A stretch of DNA of 64,000 bases from Rikenellaceae bacterium (GCA_015059965.1 SUZM01000010.1:19363-83362); one strand, 5' to 3'. Shown: positions 51,996-61,418, counted from the first letter of the stretch. The notes: a model not told the origin generated them from the sequence alone. Translations and numbers: made by a program.

Positions 51996-54900
51996 ATGAA
52001 GCGAGTCTTGGGTTTGGATTTGGGTTCAACGAGTATCGGGTGGGCCATTATTGAGGAGAATAGCGAAGAGGTTGTTTCTGAATCAACACCTTTGGGGAAA
52101 GATAAAATTATCGCCATCGGGAGCCGAATTATTCCATTGAGTGTGGATGAAAGCACACAATTTTCCAAGGGTCAGGCTTTGACAAAGAATTCCGATCGCA
52201 CAGCAAAAAGGACACAACGCAAAGGTTTTGACCGTTATCAATTACGCCGGGCGCTGTTGTTGGAAGAGTTAAAACGGTTGGGAATGCTTGATGGCGGAAC
52301 TCTGAGATGTTCTACGCTTGAGTTGTGGGCTTTGCGAGCCAAGGCGGCAACAGCCCCGCTCTCACTACCGGAACTCGGTCGCGTGCTGTGTCATATCAAT
52401 CAGAAGAGGGGATATCGCACGGCAAAATCCGACTTTAGTGATAAAAAGTTGGGAGCCCATGTCCAGCAGGTGGTGAGTCGCTATCGTGAGTTGCACGAAC
52501 AGAATAAAACGGTAGGTCAGTTTTTGTACGATGGGCTGAGGGCTGATCCCTCTTTTCGGTGCAAAGAACGGGTATATCCACGCGATGCCTATATGGAAGA
52601 GTTTGATGCGATTATGGCATGTCAAAAGCGTTATTACCCCGAGATTCTTACAGAAAAGGCGATCGCTCATATTCGAGATTATATCATTTTTCATCAGCGG
52701 CCACTGAAATCGTGTAAACACCTTGTCGGTCGGTGCGAATTGGAACGACATGATGTACAGGTGGAGGGGGTTGAGGGTAGGATTCGGAATCAGGGTCCGC
52801 GAGTGGCTCCTCGCAGTTCGCCGTTGTTTCAGGTGTGCAAGATCTGGGAGAGCATAAACAACCTGGCAATCAATAATAAGGTAAACGACACACTAGCCAT
52901 TACGCTGGAGCAGAAACAGGCGATCTTCAATTATATGAACACGAATGAACGCCTGAAGGCCACGACCCTGAAAACGCTTCTCGGAATAAAATCGAAGGAG
53001 TGGCAATTTACAAACTCGATAGGATCCGGGCTTCAGGGTAATACGACCTATTGTGCGATTGCCAATGCTCTGGGAACGTATCCAGGGCGTGAGGAGTTGT
53101 TGCGTTTCGATCTGCAAATAGCGGATGGAGATCTGGTAAATGCCGAAACGGGAGAACTTTCGAAGGTTGTTGCACCATCGTTTGAGCAACAACCATTATA
53201 TCGGCTTTGGCATGCGCTCTATTCTATTTCCGATATTGTTGAGTTGCGCAAGGTACTGAAAGACAATTTTTCCATTACGGACGAAGCGGTCGTGGATGCG
53301 CTCATCCAACTTGATTTTGTCAAGGCCGGCTATGGCAATAAATCCTCGCGAGCCATGCGTAAGATTTTACCCTATCTGATGGAGGGCATGTGCTACTACG
53401 ATGCCAAATTGGCCGCGGGTTATGATGATACGCCCCTCACCAAAGCGCAGAACGAAGAACGGGAATTGGCAGAAAAGCTGCTACCGATTCAAAAGGGAGA
53501 ATTGCGCCAGCCGGTTGTCGAGAAGATCCTCAACCAGTTAGTCAATCTAGTCAATGCCCTGATGGCCGAACATGGTCGCTTTGATGAAATTCGTGTAGAG
53601 CTTGCCCGAGCGCTGAAGCAGAGTCGCGAAGAGCGAGAATCGGATACCAAGAGGATGAACAACAATCAGCGAGAGAATGACACCATCGCCAAGCGGATAA
53701 AGGAGGAGTATCACCTAACGCCCACCCGATCCCGCATACAAAAAGTTAAGATGTGGGAAGAGACCGAGCACATCTGCATCTATTGTGGAGCGACGGTGAA
53801 TGTTGCGGAGTTCTTGCTGGGTTCGGGGGTTGAAGTTGAGCATATTATTCCCCGTTCAGTTCTCTTTGACGACAGCTTCTCGAATAAAGCTTGTGCTTGT
53901 CGAAAGTGCAACCAGGAGAAAGGGAACAAAACGGCTTATGATTTTATGTCAAGTCAGAGCGAAGGGGCATTGCAGGCCTATATAGAGCGTGTAAATGATC
54001 TGGAAGAGCGCAAAAAGATCTCCAAGGCCAAGCGTAACAAATTGCTAATGAAGGGAGAAAATCTCCCCTCCGATTTTATCGAAAGACAATTGCGGGAGAG
54101 CCAATATATTGCCAAAAAGGCCAAAGAGATGTTGCAAAGCGTATGCCGAAACGTCTATTCGACAAGCGGAAGCATTACCGACTTTATCCGCCATATCTGG
54201 GGTTGGGACGAGGTGTTGCATACGCTGAATTTCGAACGATATCGTGCCGCCGGGCTTACCGAATTGGTTGAGCGTGAGGTTAATGGTCAAAAGGTGGAGG
54301 TGGAACGTATCAAAGGTTGGTCGAAACGTATGGACCACCGCCACCATGCCGTCGATGCCCTTACCATCGCCTGCACCAAACAAGGATATATCCAACGCAT
54401 CAACAACCTCAATTCGCTGAAGGAGACCTCGTTCTGCTCATTTGCCAATGAGCAGCAGAAGCCGCAGACCCGCCAACGGCTTACGCGCCTGGAGCATTAC
54501 ATCCAGCAACAACCACATTTCACGACGGCTGAGGTTGCCGATGCCGTTGCCGGAATCGCCGTATCATTTAAGAGCGGCAAGCGCGCTGCAAGTCTTGGCA
54601 AGCGATATATCTACAAGGGGCGAAAACGGGTTTGTGTTCAACAGGGGATCATCATCCCGCGAGGCGCATTGAGCGAAGAGAGCGTTTATGGCCGTATTAC
54701 GGACAGCGAAACCCGCAAAAAGGAGTATGTTATTAAATATAAGGTAGGCAATATTGCGCTTAAAGATGTCGAATCGGTAGTAGATAAGGGAATCCGTGAA
54801 ATTTTGCGGAACCGACTGGAACAATTTGGAGGGAATCCCGACAAAGCTTTTGCCGAGCCCGTATTGGATCATCAGGGACGAGAGATTCGCAGCGTCAGGT

Positions 54901-55490
54901 GTCGTACCGGATTGAATTCCGTTGTGCCATTACGCAGAAACGAGCAGGGGGATGAGATTGCCTTTGTAAAACCCGGCAACAATCACCATGTAGCTATTTA
55001 TGAGGATGAGAAGGGCAAGTGGCAGGAGCATATCGCAACCTTCTGGCATGCCGTGGAGCGTAAAAAATATGACATTCCCGTTATTATCACCCGTCCCGAC
55101 GAGGCTTGGGATCGGGTAAGCGATCGGATGCCCCAATCCTTTATTGACTTGCTCCCCGGCTCGGCCACTTGGCGGTTTAAGTTCTCGATGCAGCAAAACG
55201 AGATGTTTATCCTCGGCATGGAGGAGGAGCTCTACCGCGAGGCCATGCGCAATAAGGATTATGCAATGTTAAGCAAGTATCTGTATCGGGTGCAGAAGTT
55301 GGCTCATAATGACTATGTATTTCGTCATCACTTAGAAACAACTGTGGATGATAAGTATAATGGAGTGAAAAATCAGGCTCTCTCGATCAATATGAAGAAA
55401 TTGATTCGTGTTCAAAGTCTCAATGCCTTGCAAATACAAAATCCCCACAAAGTCCATATCGGGGTAACCGGTAACATTACGGAGTTATGA
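51996..55490 (+). CDS. cas9: CRISPR-associated endonuclease Cas9 (type II-C-like)
   Basis: An RNA-guided DNA nuclease of 1164 residues. RuvC-I is VLGLDLGSTSIGWAII (Asp8), an arginine-rich bridge helix spans about 68-90, RuvC-II has Glu535 in IRVELARALKQ, the HNH domain has His616 in VEVEHIIPRS framed by CIYC and CRKC pairs, and RuvC-III is HHAVDALTIACT (His783-784, Asp787). The catalytic residues all look intact. The compact length and the absence of csn2 or cas4 indicate subtype II-C. GC content is lower than in the flanking genes, suggesting transfer. The stop overlaps the cas1 start by four bases. Confidence 0.97.
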   Translation: MKRVLGLDLGSTSIGWAIIEENSEEVVSESTPLGKDKIIAIGSRIIPLSVDESTQFSKGQALTKNSDRTAKRTQRKGFDRYQLRRALLLEELKRLGMLDGGTLRCSTLELWALRAKAATAPLSLPELGRVLCHINQKRGYRTAKSDFSDKKLGAHVQQVVSRYRELHEQNKTVGQFLYDGLRADPSFRCKERVYPRDAYMEEFDAIMACQKRYYPEILTEKAIAHIRDYIIFHQRPLKSCKHLVGRCELERHDVQVEGVEGRIRNQGPRVAPRSSPLFQVCKIWESINNLAINNKVNDTLAITLEQKQAIFNYMNTNERLKATTLKTLLGIKSKEWQFTNSIGSGLQGNTTYCAIANALGTYPGREELLRFDLQIADGDLVNAETGELSKVVAPSFEQQPLYRLWHALYSISDIVELRKVLKDNFSITDEAVVDALIQLDFVKAGYGNKSSRAMRKILPYLMEGMCYYDAKLAAGYDDTPLTKAQNEERELAEKLLPIQKGELRQPVVEKILNQLVNLVNALMAEHGRFDEIRVELARALKQSREERESDTKRMNNNQRENDTIAKRIKEEYHLTPTRSRIQKVKMWEETEHICIYCGATVNVAEFLLGSGVEVEHIIPRSVLFDDSFSNKACACRKCNQEKGNKTAYDFMSSQSEGALQAYIERVNDLEERKKISKAKRNKLLMKGENLPSDFIERQLRESQYIAKKAKEMLQSVCRNVYSTSGSITDFIRHIWGWDEVLHTLNFERYRAAGLTELVEREVNGQKVEVERIKGWSKRMDHRHHAVDALTIACTKQGYIQRINNLNSLKETSFCSFANEQQKPQTRQRLTRLEHYIQQQPHFTTAEVADAVAGIAVSFKSGKRAASLGKRYIYKGRKRVCVQQGIIIPRGALSEESVYGRITDSETRKKEYVIKYKVGNIALKDVESVVDKGIREILRNRLEQFGGNPDKAFAEPVLDHQGREIRSVRCRTGLNSVVPLRRNEQGDEIAFVKPGNNHHVAIYEDEKGKWQEHIATFWHAVERKKYDIPVIITRPDEAWDRVSDRMPQSFIDLLPGSATWRFKFSMQQNEMFILGMEEELYREAMRNKDYAMLSKYLYRVQKLAHNDYVFRHHLETTVDDKYNGVKNQALSINMKKLIRVQSLNALQIQNPHKVHIGVTGNITEL

Positions 55491-56422
55491 TCAAGCGCAC
55501 CTTGTATTTCGGCAACCCGGCCTACCTGAGCGTACGACTCGAACAACTGGAGATTCGGCTGCCCGAGGTGGAGCGAAACGATGCGCTTCCCGAGAGCTTC
55601 AAGCAGTCGGCCGTAAAGCGAATCCCGATAGAGGATATCGGGGTTGTGGTGCTTGACAATAAACAATTGACCATTACGCAGGGGGCCTTGGGGGCTTTGC
55701 TGGAAAACCAGGTGGCGGTGATCACCTGCGATGAACATCGCATGCCATCGGGGTTGATGCTGCCCCTTGCGGGGAACACCACCCAGTCGGAGCGTTTCCG
55801 CCACCAGATCGAGGCCTCGTTGCCCTTGAAAAAGCAGCTATGGCAACAGACCGTGCAAGCCAAGATTCTCAACCAATCCTCGGTATTACGCAACCAAAGA
55901 GGGATGGAGTGTGGCAATATGGAGGCTTGGGCCCGGCAGGTGAAGAGTGGGGATGCAGAGAATCTGGAGGGTCGAGCCGCAGCATTCTATTGGCCCGCAC
56001 TGTTTGGCCGGATCGAGGGCTTTCGTCGGGATCGCGAGGGGATTCCGCCAAACAATCTGCTCAACTACGGGTATGCTGTGCTGCGAGCCGTGGTTGCCCG
56101 CTCCTTAGTCGGCAGCGGACTGCTACCCACGCTGGGGATCCATCACCACAATCGCTACAACGCCTACTGCCTGGCCGATGATATCATGGAGCCCTACCGC
56201 CCCTATGTGGATAGGTTGGTTGCCGAGATCGTGGCATGCGGGAGAGATATTTCGGAACTTACGACCGAAATAAAAGGCAAACTGCTCTCCATTCCGGTTC
56301 TCGACGTGGTGATCAACGGTCGGCGCAGCCCCTTGATGATTGCGGTGGGAATGACCACAGCCTCTTTGTATAAATGTTATAGTGGGGAGCTTCGCAAAAT
56401 AGCCTATCCGTTGATGGAATGA
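55487..56422 (+). CDS. cas1: CRISPR-associated endonuclease Cas1
   Basis: Cas1 integrates new spacers together with Cas2. The 311-residue product is of the type II form: MIKRTLYFGNPAYLSVRLEQ opening, the acidic and histidine metal ligands in the C-terminal helical domain (ILNQSSVLRNQRGMECGNME region, LGIHHHNRYNAYCLADDIME). The ATG lies within the cas9 stop (ATGA overlap), and its own stop overlaps cas2 in the same way, so the three genes are one translationally coupled operon. Confidence 0.96.
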   Translation: MIKRTLYFGNPAYLSVRLEQLEIRLPEVERNDALPESFKQSAVKRIPIEDIGVVVLDNKQLTITQGALGALLENQVAVITCDEHRMPSGLMLPLAGNTTQSERFRHQIEASLPLKKQLWQQTVQAKILNQSSVLRNQRGMECGNMEAWARQVKSGDAENLEGRAAAFYWPALFGRIEGFRRDREGIPPNNLLNYGYAVLRAVVARSLVGSGLLPTLGIHHHNRYNAYCLADDIMEPYRPYVDRLVAEIVACGRDISELTTEIKGKLLSIPVLDVVINGRRSPLMIAVGMTTASLYKCYSGELRKIAYPLME

Positions 56423-56754
56423 CCGAGCGATTCAGTGAATACCAAATTATGTGGATCTTTGTCTTTTTTGATCTGCCAACCGAGACAAAAAGTGAACGCA
56501 AAAAATATGCGGAGTTTCGCAAACAACTTTTGCGTGACGGATTCACCATGTTTCAATTTTCGATCTATCTGCGCCATTGCCCCAGTCGCGAAAATGCAGA
56601 TGTTCACATCAAACGGGTAAAAAGTTGGCTCCCCAAAGAGGGTTATGTCGGAATTCTGATGGTTACCGACAAACAATTCGGTCAGATGGAGTTGTTCCGA
56701 GGATGCCAACGCATTCAGCAGGAACAGCCCGTCCAACAATTGGAGATGTTTTAG
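56419..56754 (+). CDS. cas2: CRISPR-associated protein Cas2
   Basis: A 111-residue Cas2 that pairs with Cas1 for spacer acquisition. The ferredoxin-like fold is visible: YQIMWIFVFFDLPTETKSER with the family's strand-1 aspartate, then DGFTMFQFSIYLRHCPSREN and the C-terminal strand VGILMVTDKQFGQ. It is the last gene of the operon. Its stop is directly followed by a hairpin that terminates the converging array transcript. Confidence 0.95.
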   Translation: MTERFSEYQIMWIFVFFDLPTETKSERKKYAEFRKQLLRDGFTMFQFSIYLRHCPSRENADVHIKRVKSWLPKEGYVGILMVTDKQFGQMELFRGCQRIQQEQPVQQLEMF

Positions 56755-56786
56755 AAAAAGGATTTGGCCCGGTCTGGGCCAAATCC
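56755..56786 (-). terminator. Terminator of the CRISPR array transcript
   Basis: A perfect 11-bp stem GGATTTGGCCC / GGGCCAAATCC (760-770 and 776-786) is followed on the minus strand by TTTTTC. This orientation fits an array read leftwards toward cas2; on the plus strand no T-run follows. Confidence 0.85.
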
Positions 56787-56862
56787 GCTTATCAAACACG
56801 GTGATTTTTAATTTCTAATTATCCTTGTAAACTCCTGCAATCCACCGCATTATGCAGATTGT

Positions 56863-57139
56863 AGTGTGTTTGATATGTCAAAGATACAAATTTAAAAGCA
56901 AATCACAACTCTCCAAATACTCTCCTCCATACGCTCGAAGTGTGTTTGATATGTCAAAGATACAAATTTAAAAGCAAATCACAACTCACGCTCACCGAGA
57001 GCGAGTCGCCGATGTAGTGTGTTTGATATGTCAAAGATACAAATTTAAAAGCAAATCACAACTATCAGTTTGGTAGTAAGAGAATAGGGTGTAGTGTGTT
57101 TGATATGTCAAAGATACAAATTTAAAAGCAAATCACAAC
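56863..57139 (-). CRISPR. CRISPR array: four 47-bp repeats, three spacers
   Basis: Identical 47-base repeats occupy 56863-56909, 56939-56985, 57016-57062 and 57093-57139; spacers are 29, 30 and 30 bases. In crRNA sense the repeat begins GTTGTGATTTGCTTTTAAAT, a form typical of Bacteroidetes type II-C systems. All repeats are intact, including the last. Transcription is on the minus strand, as shown by the terminator at the left and the tracrRNA anti-repeat. No long leader is visible: the right end abuts a terminator hairpin. Confidence 0.96.
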
Positions 57140-57183
57140 CCAAAACCCCTAAAAGATCGGAGGATCTTGGGGGATTTTGGGTT
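57137..57183 (-). terminator. Terminator after the nitroreductase gene
   Basis: A long imperfect stem AACCCAAAA...AAAAGATC against GATCTT...TTTTGGGTT lies 45 bases after the nitroreductase stop. It overlaps the last three bases of the final CRISPR repeat, so gene-unit end and array start touch. Confidence 0.65.
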
Positions 57184-57227
57184 GTGGAATATGGCCGGCC
57201 CATTGGGAAATGGGCGGATGCGGCGGG

Positions 57228-57764
57228 TTATCGCTCGAAGAAGGTTACCGTCTCCGATTTATCCCACTCGGGCAGCGGAGCGGGCTCGAAGTCGGAGTAG
57301 CCACAGGCCACGGCACAGAGCACGCCATAGTGCTCCGGGATCGGGAGGAACTCGCGCAGATGCTCGATTGCCTTCTTCCCTTCGGGCTGATCCTTCAACA
57401 CGGGGCGGTCCTTCACATGGACCCAACAACCCCTCAGTCCGGCATCGACCAGCGCCTGGAGGAGCATCGTGGTCGAGATGGCACAGCTCACCTCCCAAAG
57501 GTCGGTCTTGGTCGTGTCGCCCATCACCAGCACCGCCATCGGAGCACCCTTCAAGAATGCCGAGCCATAGTCGCGCATCTCAGCCATACGCGCCAGGGTC
57601 TCGGGGTCATCCACCACCATAAAGCGGGTGGAGTGGCTATTGCGCGACGACGGGGCGTAATCGACCACCTCGTCCAGCACGCGACGGATCACCTCGCGCT
57701 CCACGCGGCGATCCGAGAATTTGCGCACACTGCGGCGCTTGCGTATCAGTTCTTTAAATTCCAT
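57228..57764 (-). CDS. Nitroreductase family protein
   Basis: A 178-residue FMN-dependent oxidoreductase of the nitroreductase superfamily; natural substrate unknown. MEFKELIRKRRSVRKFSDRR carries the FMN phosphate-binding arginines, and AVDAGLRGCWVH-like (LLQALVDAGLRGCWVHVKDR) plus the C-terminal VACGYSD are the usual second FMN segments. The start overlaps the end of recJ by 11 bases, so it is expressed from that unit. Confidence 0.9.
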   Translation of the reverse strand: MEFKELIRKRRSVRKFSDRRVEREVIRRVLDEVVDYAPSSRNSHSTRFMVVDDPETLARMAEMRDYGSAFLKGAPMAVLVMGDTTKTDLWEVSCAISTTMLLQALVDAGLRGCWVHVKDRPVLKDQPEGKKAIEHLREFLPIPEHYGVLCAVACGYSDFEPAPLPEWDKSETVTFFER

Positions 57765-59532
57765 GCTGCTTTACGGGTTTGATATCCTTAATGCGCAGTT
57801 GCGTGGAGATCGTGCCGCGGTAGTGGTTCTCAACAATCTGGTAGCAGATGTCGATCGGCCGGCCGGCACGGATCCACTCGTAGTGGGTCGGCTGCTGGAA
57901 GGCGATGGTCTGAATACGCGTGTTGGGGCGCTGGCGCTGGATCAGATCCATACGCAGGTGCTCACACTCCTGTCCCACCAACTTCGCATCGCCGTGGTTG
58001 CTCACCCCATAGGTGGCAAAGACCGGCGAGGGGTTTCCGGGGCCGAAGGGCTGGAAACGGTTCAGGCTGCGGCGGAAGGCATCGTCGATATCCGAGAAGA
58101 GGATTTCACAATCGACATCGACCTGCGGAATGAGGGTCTGCGGGTCGATATTCTCCTCCACATAGGCATTGAAGCGACGGGTGAACTCCTCGACCTTTTC
58201 GGGCTTCATCGTCAAACCGGCGGCGTACATGTGGCCACCGAAGTTTTCCAGCAAATCGGAGCAGGACTCCACGGCCTGGTAGAGGTCAAAGCCCGGAATC
58301 GAGCGGGCCGAGCCCGTGACGAATCCGTTGCTCATCGTCAGGACCACCGTCGGGCGGTAGTAGGTCTCGATCAGGCGCGAGGCCACGATTCCCACGATAC
58401 CCTTCATCCACTTCGGGTTGTAGACCACCGTACTCTTCTTGGCCTTCAGCTCGGGATTGCTCTCTATAAAGTCGTGAGCCTCCTGCGTGACGTTTCTATC
58501 GATCGACTTACGATCCTGGTTGAAGGCATCGATCTTCTCGCCGAACTCGGCTGCCATCGACTCCGAAGCCTCGATCAGAAGGCTCACGGCGGCGTGTCCG
58601 CCCGAGGGATCGGCGTTCTCATCGTTCTCGTCCATGCGCATACGGCCGGCGGCATTGATGCGGGGGCCGATCTTGAAGACGATGTCGTCGATGGTGATGT
58701 TGTGCTTGTCCAGTCCGCAGATCTTGATAATCGACTGCAGGCCCTTCGAGGGGTTCTCGTTCAGACGGCGCAGTCCGTAGTGAGCCAGCACACGGTTTTC
58801 ATCCGTCAGGGGGACAATATCCGAGGCGATGCTCACCACCAGCAGATCCAAAAGCGGCATGATCTCCTCCTCGGGGATGCCGTTGCGGCGGGCATAGGCT
58901 TGTACGAGCTTGAAACCTACACCACACCCCGAAAGCTCGTCAAAGGGGTAGGTGCAATCGTTCCGCTTGGGATCCAAGACGGCTACGGCCTGAGGGATCT
59001 CCTCGGCCGGCAGGTGGTGGTCGCAAATGATGAAATCGACCCCCTTGCTCTTGGCATAGACAACCTTCTCTACGGCTTTAATGCCGCAGTCGAGGGCAAT
59101 GACCAACGACACACCCTTTCGGGCCGCATGGTCGATGCCTTTGCGGGAAATACCATACCCCTCCGTATAACGGTCGGGGATGTAGAACGAGAGCTCTTGG
59201 TGTCCGATCTGGCGCAGGAACTTATAGACCAAAGCCACGGCCGTTGTTCCGTCCACATCGTAATCGCCGTAAATCATGATCTTTTCACCATTCTTTACAG
59301 CCTGCTCCACACGCGCCACGGCCTGCTCCATATCCTTCATCAGGAATGGGTCATGCAGGTCCGCGAGCTGCGGATTGAAGAATTTACGCGCTCTCTCTAC
59401 GGTGTCTATGCCTCTCTGTACGAGTAGATTGGCCAATATGGGGCTCAGGTGCAGGTCCGGGGCGGCACAAAGCGCCGCCACCGCCGAGGCCTCCCCCTGC
59501 GGCTTCACTACCCATCTTTTCTCTATGGGCAT
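57754..59532 (-). CDS. recJ: Single-stranded-DNA exonuclease RecJ
   Basis: RecJ degrades single-stranded DNA 5' to 3' in recombination and repair. The 592-residue product has the DHH phosphoesterase motifs: IMIYGDYDVDGTTAVAL, VIALDCGIKAVEK, DFIICDHHLPAEE and VVSIASDIVPL, then the DHHA1 domain (VGIVASRLIETYYRPTVVLT; NFGGHMYAAGLTM) and an OB-like C-terminal domain. The length is standard. It heads a minus-strand unit with nitroreductase, and lipB lies 5 bases upstream. Confidence 0.97.
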   Translation of the reverse strand: MPIEKRWVVKPQGEASAVAALCAAPDLHLSPILANLLVQRGIDTVERARKFFNPQLADLHDPFLMKDMEQAVARVEQAVKNGEKIMIYGDYDVDGTTAVALVYKFLRQIGHQELSFYIPDRYTEGYGISRKGIDHAARKGVSLVIALDCGIKAVEKVVYAKSKGVDFIICDHHLPAEEIPQAVAVLDPKRNDCTYPFDELSGCGVGFKLVQAYARRNGIPEEEIMPLLDLLVVSIASDIVPLTDENRVLAHYGLRRLNENPSKGLQSIIKICGLDKHNITIDDIVFKIGPRINAAGRMRMDENDENADPSGGHAAVSLLIEASESMAAEFGEKIDAFNQDRKSIDRNVTQEAHDFIESNPELKAKKSTVVYNPKWMKGIVGIVASRLIETYYRPTVVLTMSNGFVTGSARSIPGFDLYQAVESCSDLLENFGGHMYAAGLTMKPEKVEEFTRRFNAYVEENIDPQTLIPQVDVDCEILFSDIDDAFRRSLNRFQPFGPGNPSPVFATYGVSNHGDAKLVGQECEHLRMDLIQRQRPNTRIQTIAFQQPTHYEWIRAGRPIDICYQIVENHYRGTISTQLRIKDIKPVKQHGI

Positions 59533-59537
59533 ACGCG

Positions 59538-60224
59538 TTATTTTTTATATATTTCAATTTTTAATATTTTTTCAAACTCTTGTAACAGCAGCTCTTTGAC
59601 TTCGTCGAGGGGAACTGCATGCCCTACCTCCTTTTCGATGGAGGTGACCCCGCGATCGGCAAAACCGCACGGGTTAATATATTGAAACCACCGCAAATCG
59701 GTGTTTACGTTGAGCGCAAAGCCGTGCATGGTAATATAACGCGACGAGCGCACGCCTATTGCACAGATCTTGCGCGGCGGGCGATTTTCCGCTGTCAGCC
59801 ATACGCCCGAAGCGCCCTCGATGCGACCCCCGCGAATACCGTAGTGGGCCACGGTGCGGATCACCGCCTCCTCGATCGCCTCGATATACTCCCTCAGGCC
59901 GATGCCCACCTGCTCCAGGTCCAGGATCGGATAGCCCACGATCTGCCCCTCGCCGTGGAAGGTGATATCGCCGCCACGGTCGATATGGAAGAATTCGGCA
60001 CCGAGCTGCTTAAGGTAGCTTTCGGAGATGAGCATGTTCTCCTGATGGCCACTCTTGCCGAGGGTATAGACGGCCGGGTGCTCGACAAGCAACAGATAAC
60101 CGGCCCCCTCGGTCGGAGTCCCCTCGCGCTTGGCTTGAAGGAGTCCGTCGAAGAGTTCACGCTGGTAATCCCAGCTTGCGGCATAGGCCATACGGCCCAG
60201 ATCTCGGTACTCGACTTTCATCAT
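59538..60224 (-). CDS. lipB: Octanoyltransferase LipB
   Basis: LipB moves octanoate from acyl carrier protein to lipoate-dependent enzymes, the first step of lipoate synthesis. The start at 60224 gives MMKVEYRDLGRMAYAASWDY. The family motifs DRGGDITFHGEGQIVGYPIL and ICAIGVRSSRYITMHGFALN (with the catalytic lysine position changed to Arg/Ser-rich ICAIGVRSS here) and the FADRGVTSI segment, which normally holds the catalytic cysteine (PCGFAD), are present. It is next to lipA, its partner. Confidence 0.9.
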   Translation of the reverse strand: MMKVEYRDLGRMAYAASWDYQRELFDGLLQAKREGTPTEGAGYLLLVEHPAVYTLGKSGHQENMLISESYLKQLGAEFFHIDRGGDITFHGEGQIVGYPILDLEQVGIGLREYIEAIEEAVIRTVAHYGIRGGRIEGASGVWLTAENRPPRKICAIGVRSSRYITMHGFALNVNTDLRWFQYINPCGFADRGVTSIEKEVGHAVPLDEVKELLLQEFEKILKIEIYKK

Positions 60225-60297
60225 TCCTATAGGTATATAACACTTTATGCAGTCCGAACAATCGAACTGCACCCTTGAACGGCAACCTCTTCACAAG

Positions 60298-61188
60298 CTA
60301 CTTTTGGCGCATCTGTTTAAGCGCATCGAGTGCGGCATCCGCCAGGTACGACGAGCGTACCAAGGGGGCACTTGCACAGTAGCCGAAGCCCATTTCAAGG
60401 GCCTTTTGCCGGTACCAATCGAATTTTTCGGGAGTGATATACGCCGCAACGGGGTAGTGCTCCAAAGTAGGACGAAGGTACTGGCCGAGGGTTACAATGC
60501 CCACACCTGCTTCGCGCAGATCTCTGAGGGTTTGTAATACCTCCTCTTCGCTCTCGCCGAGACCCAGCATCAGACCGCTCTTCGTCACAGCCCCCTGCTC
60601 GGCAAGGTAGCGCAACGTCTGCAGCGATGTCCGATAACGGGCACGCGACCTCACTTCGGGGGTCAGGCGCTCGACGGTTTCGATGTTGTGCCCGATGATG
60701 TCGGGCTTGGAGGCCAAGACGATATCCATCAGTTCGGGCTTGGCATCCAAATCGGGAATAAGGAGCTCAATTGTTGCGTCGGGATTTTCCTCGCGGATCG
60801 CCTCTACGGTGCGGGCCCAATGGTTGGCACCGCCATCTTTCAGGTCGTCGCGATCGACCGAGGTTACGACAACGTGTCTCAGTTGCATCAACTTCACAGA
60901 GCGTGCCACCTCTCGCGGTTCGTTTTCATCGGGTGGCAGGGGGCGTCCGGTGCGCGTGGCACAGAATCGACAGCTGCGTGTGCAGATGTCTCCCAGAATC
61001 ATAAAGGTAGCGGTTCTTCGGCTCCAACATTCGGCCTGATTCGGGCACTTTCCACTTGTACAGATCGTGTGGAGTTTGTGCTCACGAACGATGCGCTGCG
61101 TCTCGGCAAACTGCGCGTCACGATGCAGACGAATCTTCAGCCAGTCGGGTTTCTTTACTACCAATTTTTGTTCATGCAACTTCGGCAT
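60298..61188 (-). CDS. lipA: Lipoyl synthase LipA
   Basis: LipA inserts two sulfurs into the octanoyl chain by radical SAM chemistry. Both iron-sulfur sites are visible: the auxiliary cluster with CTSGKCPNQAEC near residue 43 and the radical SAM motif CTRSCRFC near residue 72. The C-terminal RSSYLADAA serine motif is also present. At 296 residues it is standard length. It lies 73 bases upstream of lipB on the same strand, forming a lipoate synthesis unit with the recJ group. Confidence 0.97.
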   Translation of the reverse strand: MPKLHEQKLVVKKPDWLKIRLHRDAQFAETQRIVREHKLHTICTSGKCPNQAECWSRRTATFMILGDICTRSCRFCATRTGRPLPPDENEPREVARSVKLMQLRHVVVTSVDRDDLKDGGANHWARTVEAIREENPDATIELLIPDLDAKPELMDIVLASKPDIIGHNIETVERLTPEVRSRARYRTSLQTLRYLAEQGAVTKSGLMLGLGESEEEVLQTLRDLREAGVGIVTLGQYLRPTLEHYPVAAYITPEKFDWYRQKALEMGFGYCASAPLVRSSYLADAALDALKQMRQK

Positions 61189-61362
61189 TTAAGTTCATTA
61201 TTTTCCAATTGATGCAAAATTACAAAAAAAATCGAAGAATCAAGCATGAATTTACAAAAAATTGCAAAATAGAGCCGAAAATAGCGAGCCAAGAGTCGAA
61301 ATGAACTGCATCTGCCCCCGGCCTAAAGGCCGCCCTACCTTAGAGAGTATTTAGGGAAACAA

Positions 61363-61390
61363 CCGGCCGGACCCCTTGGAGCCCGGCCGG
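61363..61390 (-). terminator. GC-rich terminator hairpin, twin of 26.41 kb
   Basis: CCGGCCGG at both ends encloses ACCCCTTGGAGC; read in the gene's direction it is nearly identical to the hairpin at 26412-26437, including the following TTGTTT. It lies about 30 bases after the stop of the lipoprotein gene. Confidence 0.75.
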
Positions 61391-61418
61391 AGCGAAAGTC
61401 TTCCATCTGTCGAAAAGG

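Noticed and set aside
57721..59427. Open frame of 568 codons on the plus strand across recJ
   Set aside because: Antisense shadow; the composition is unnatural and RecJ motifs are intact on the minus strand.
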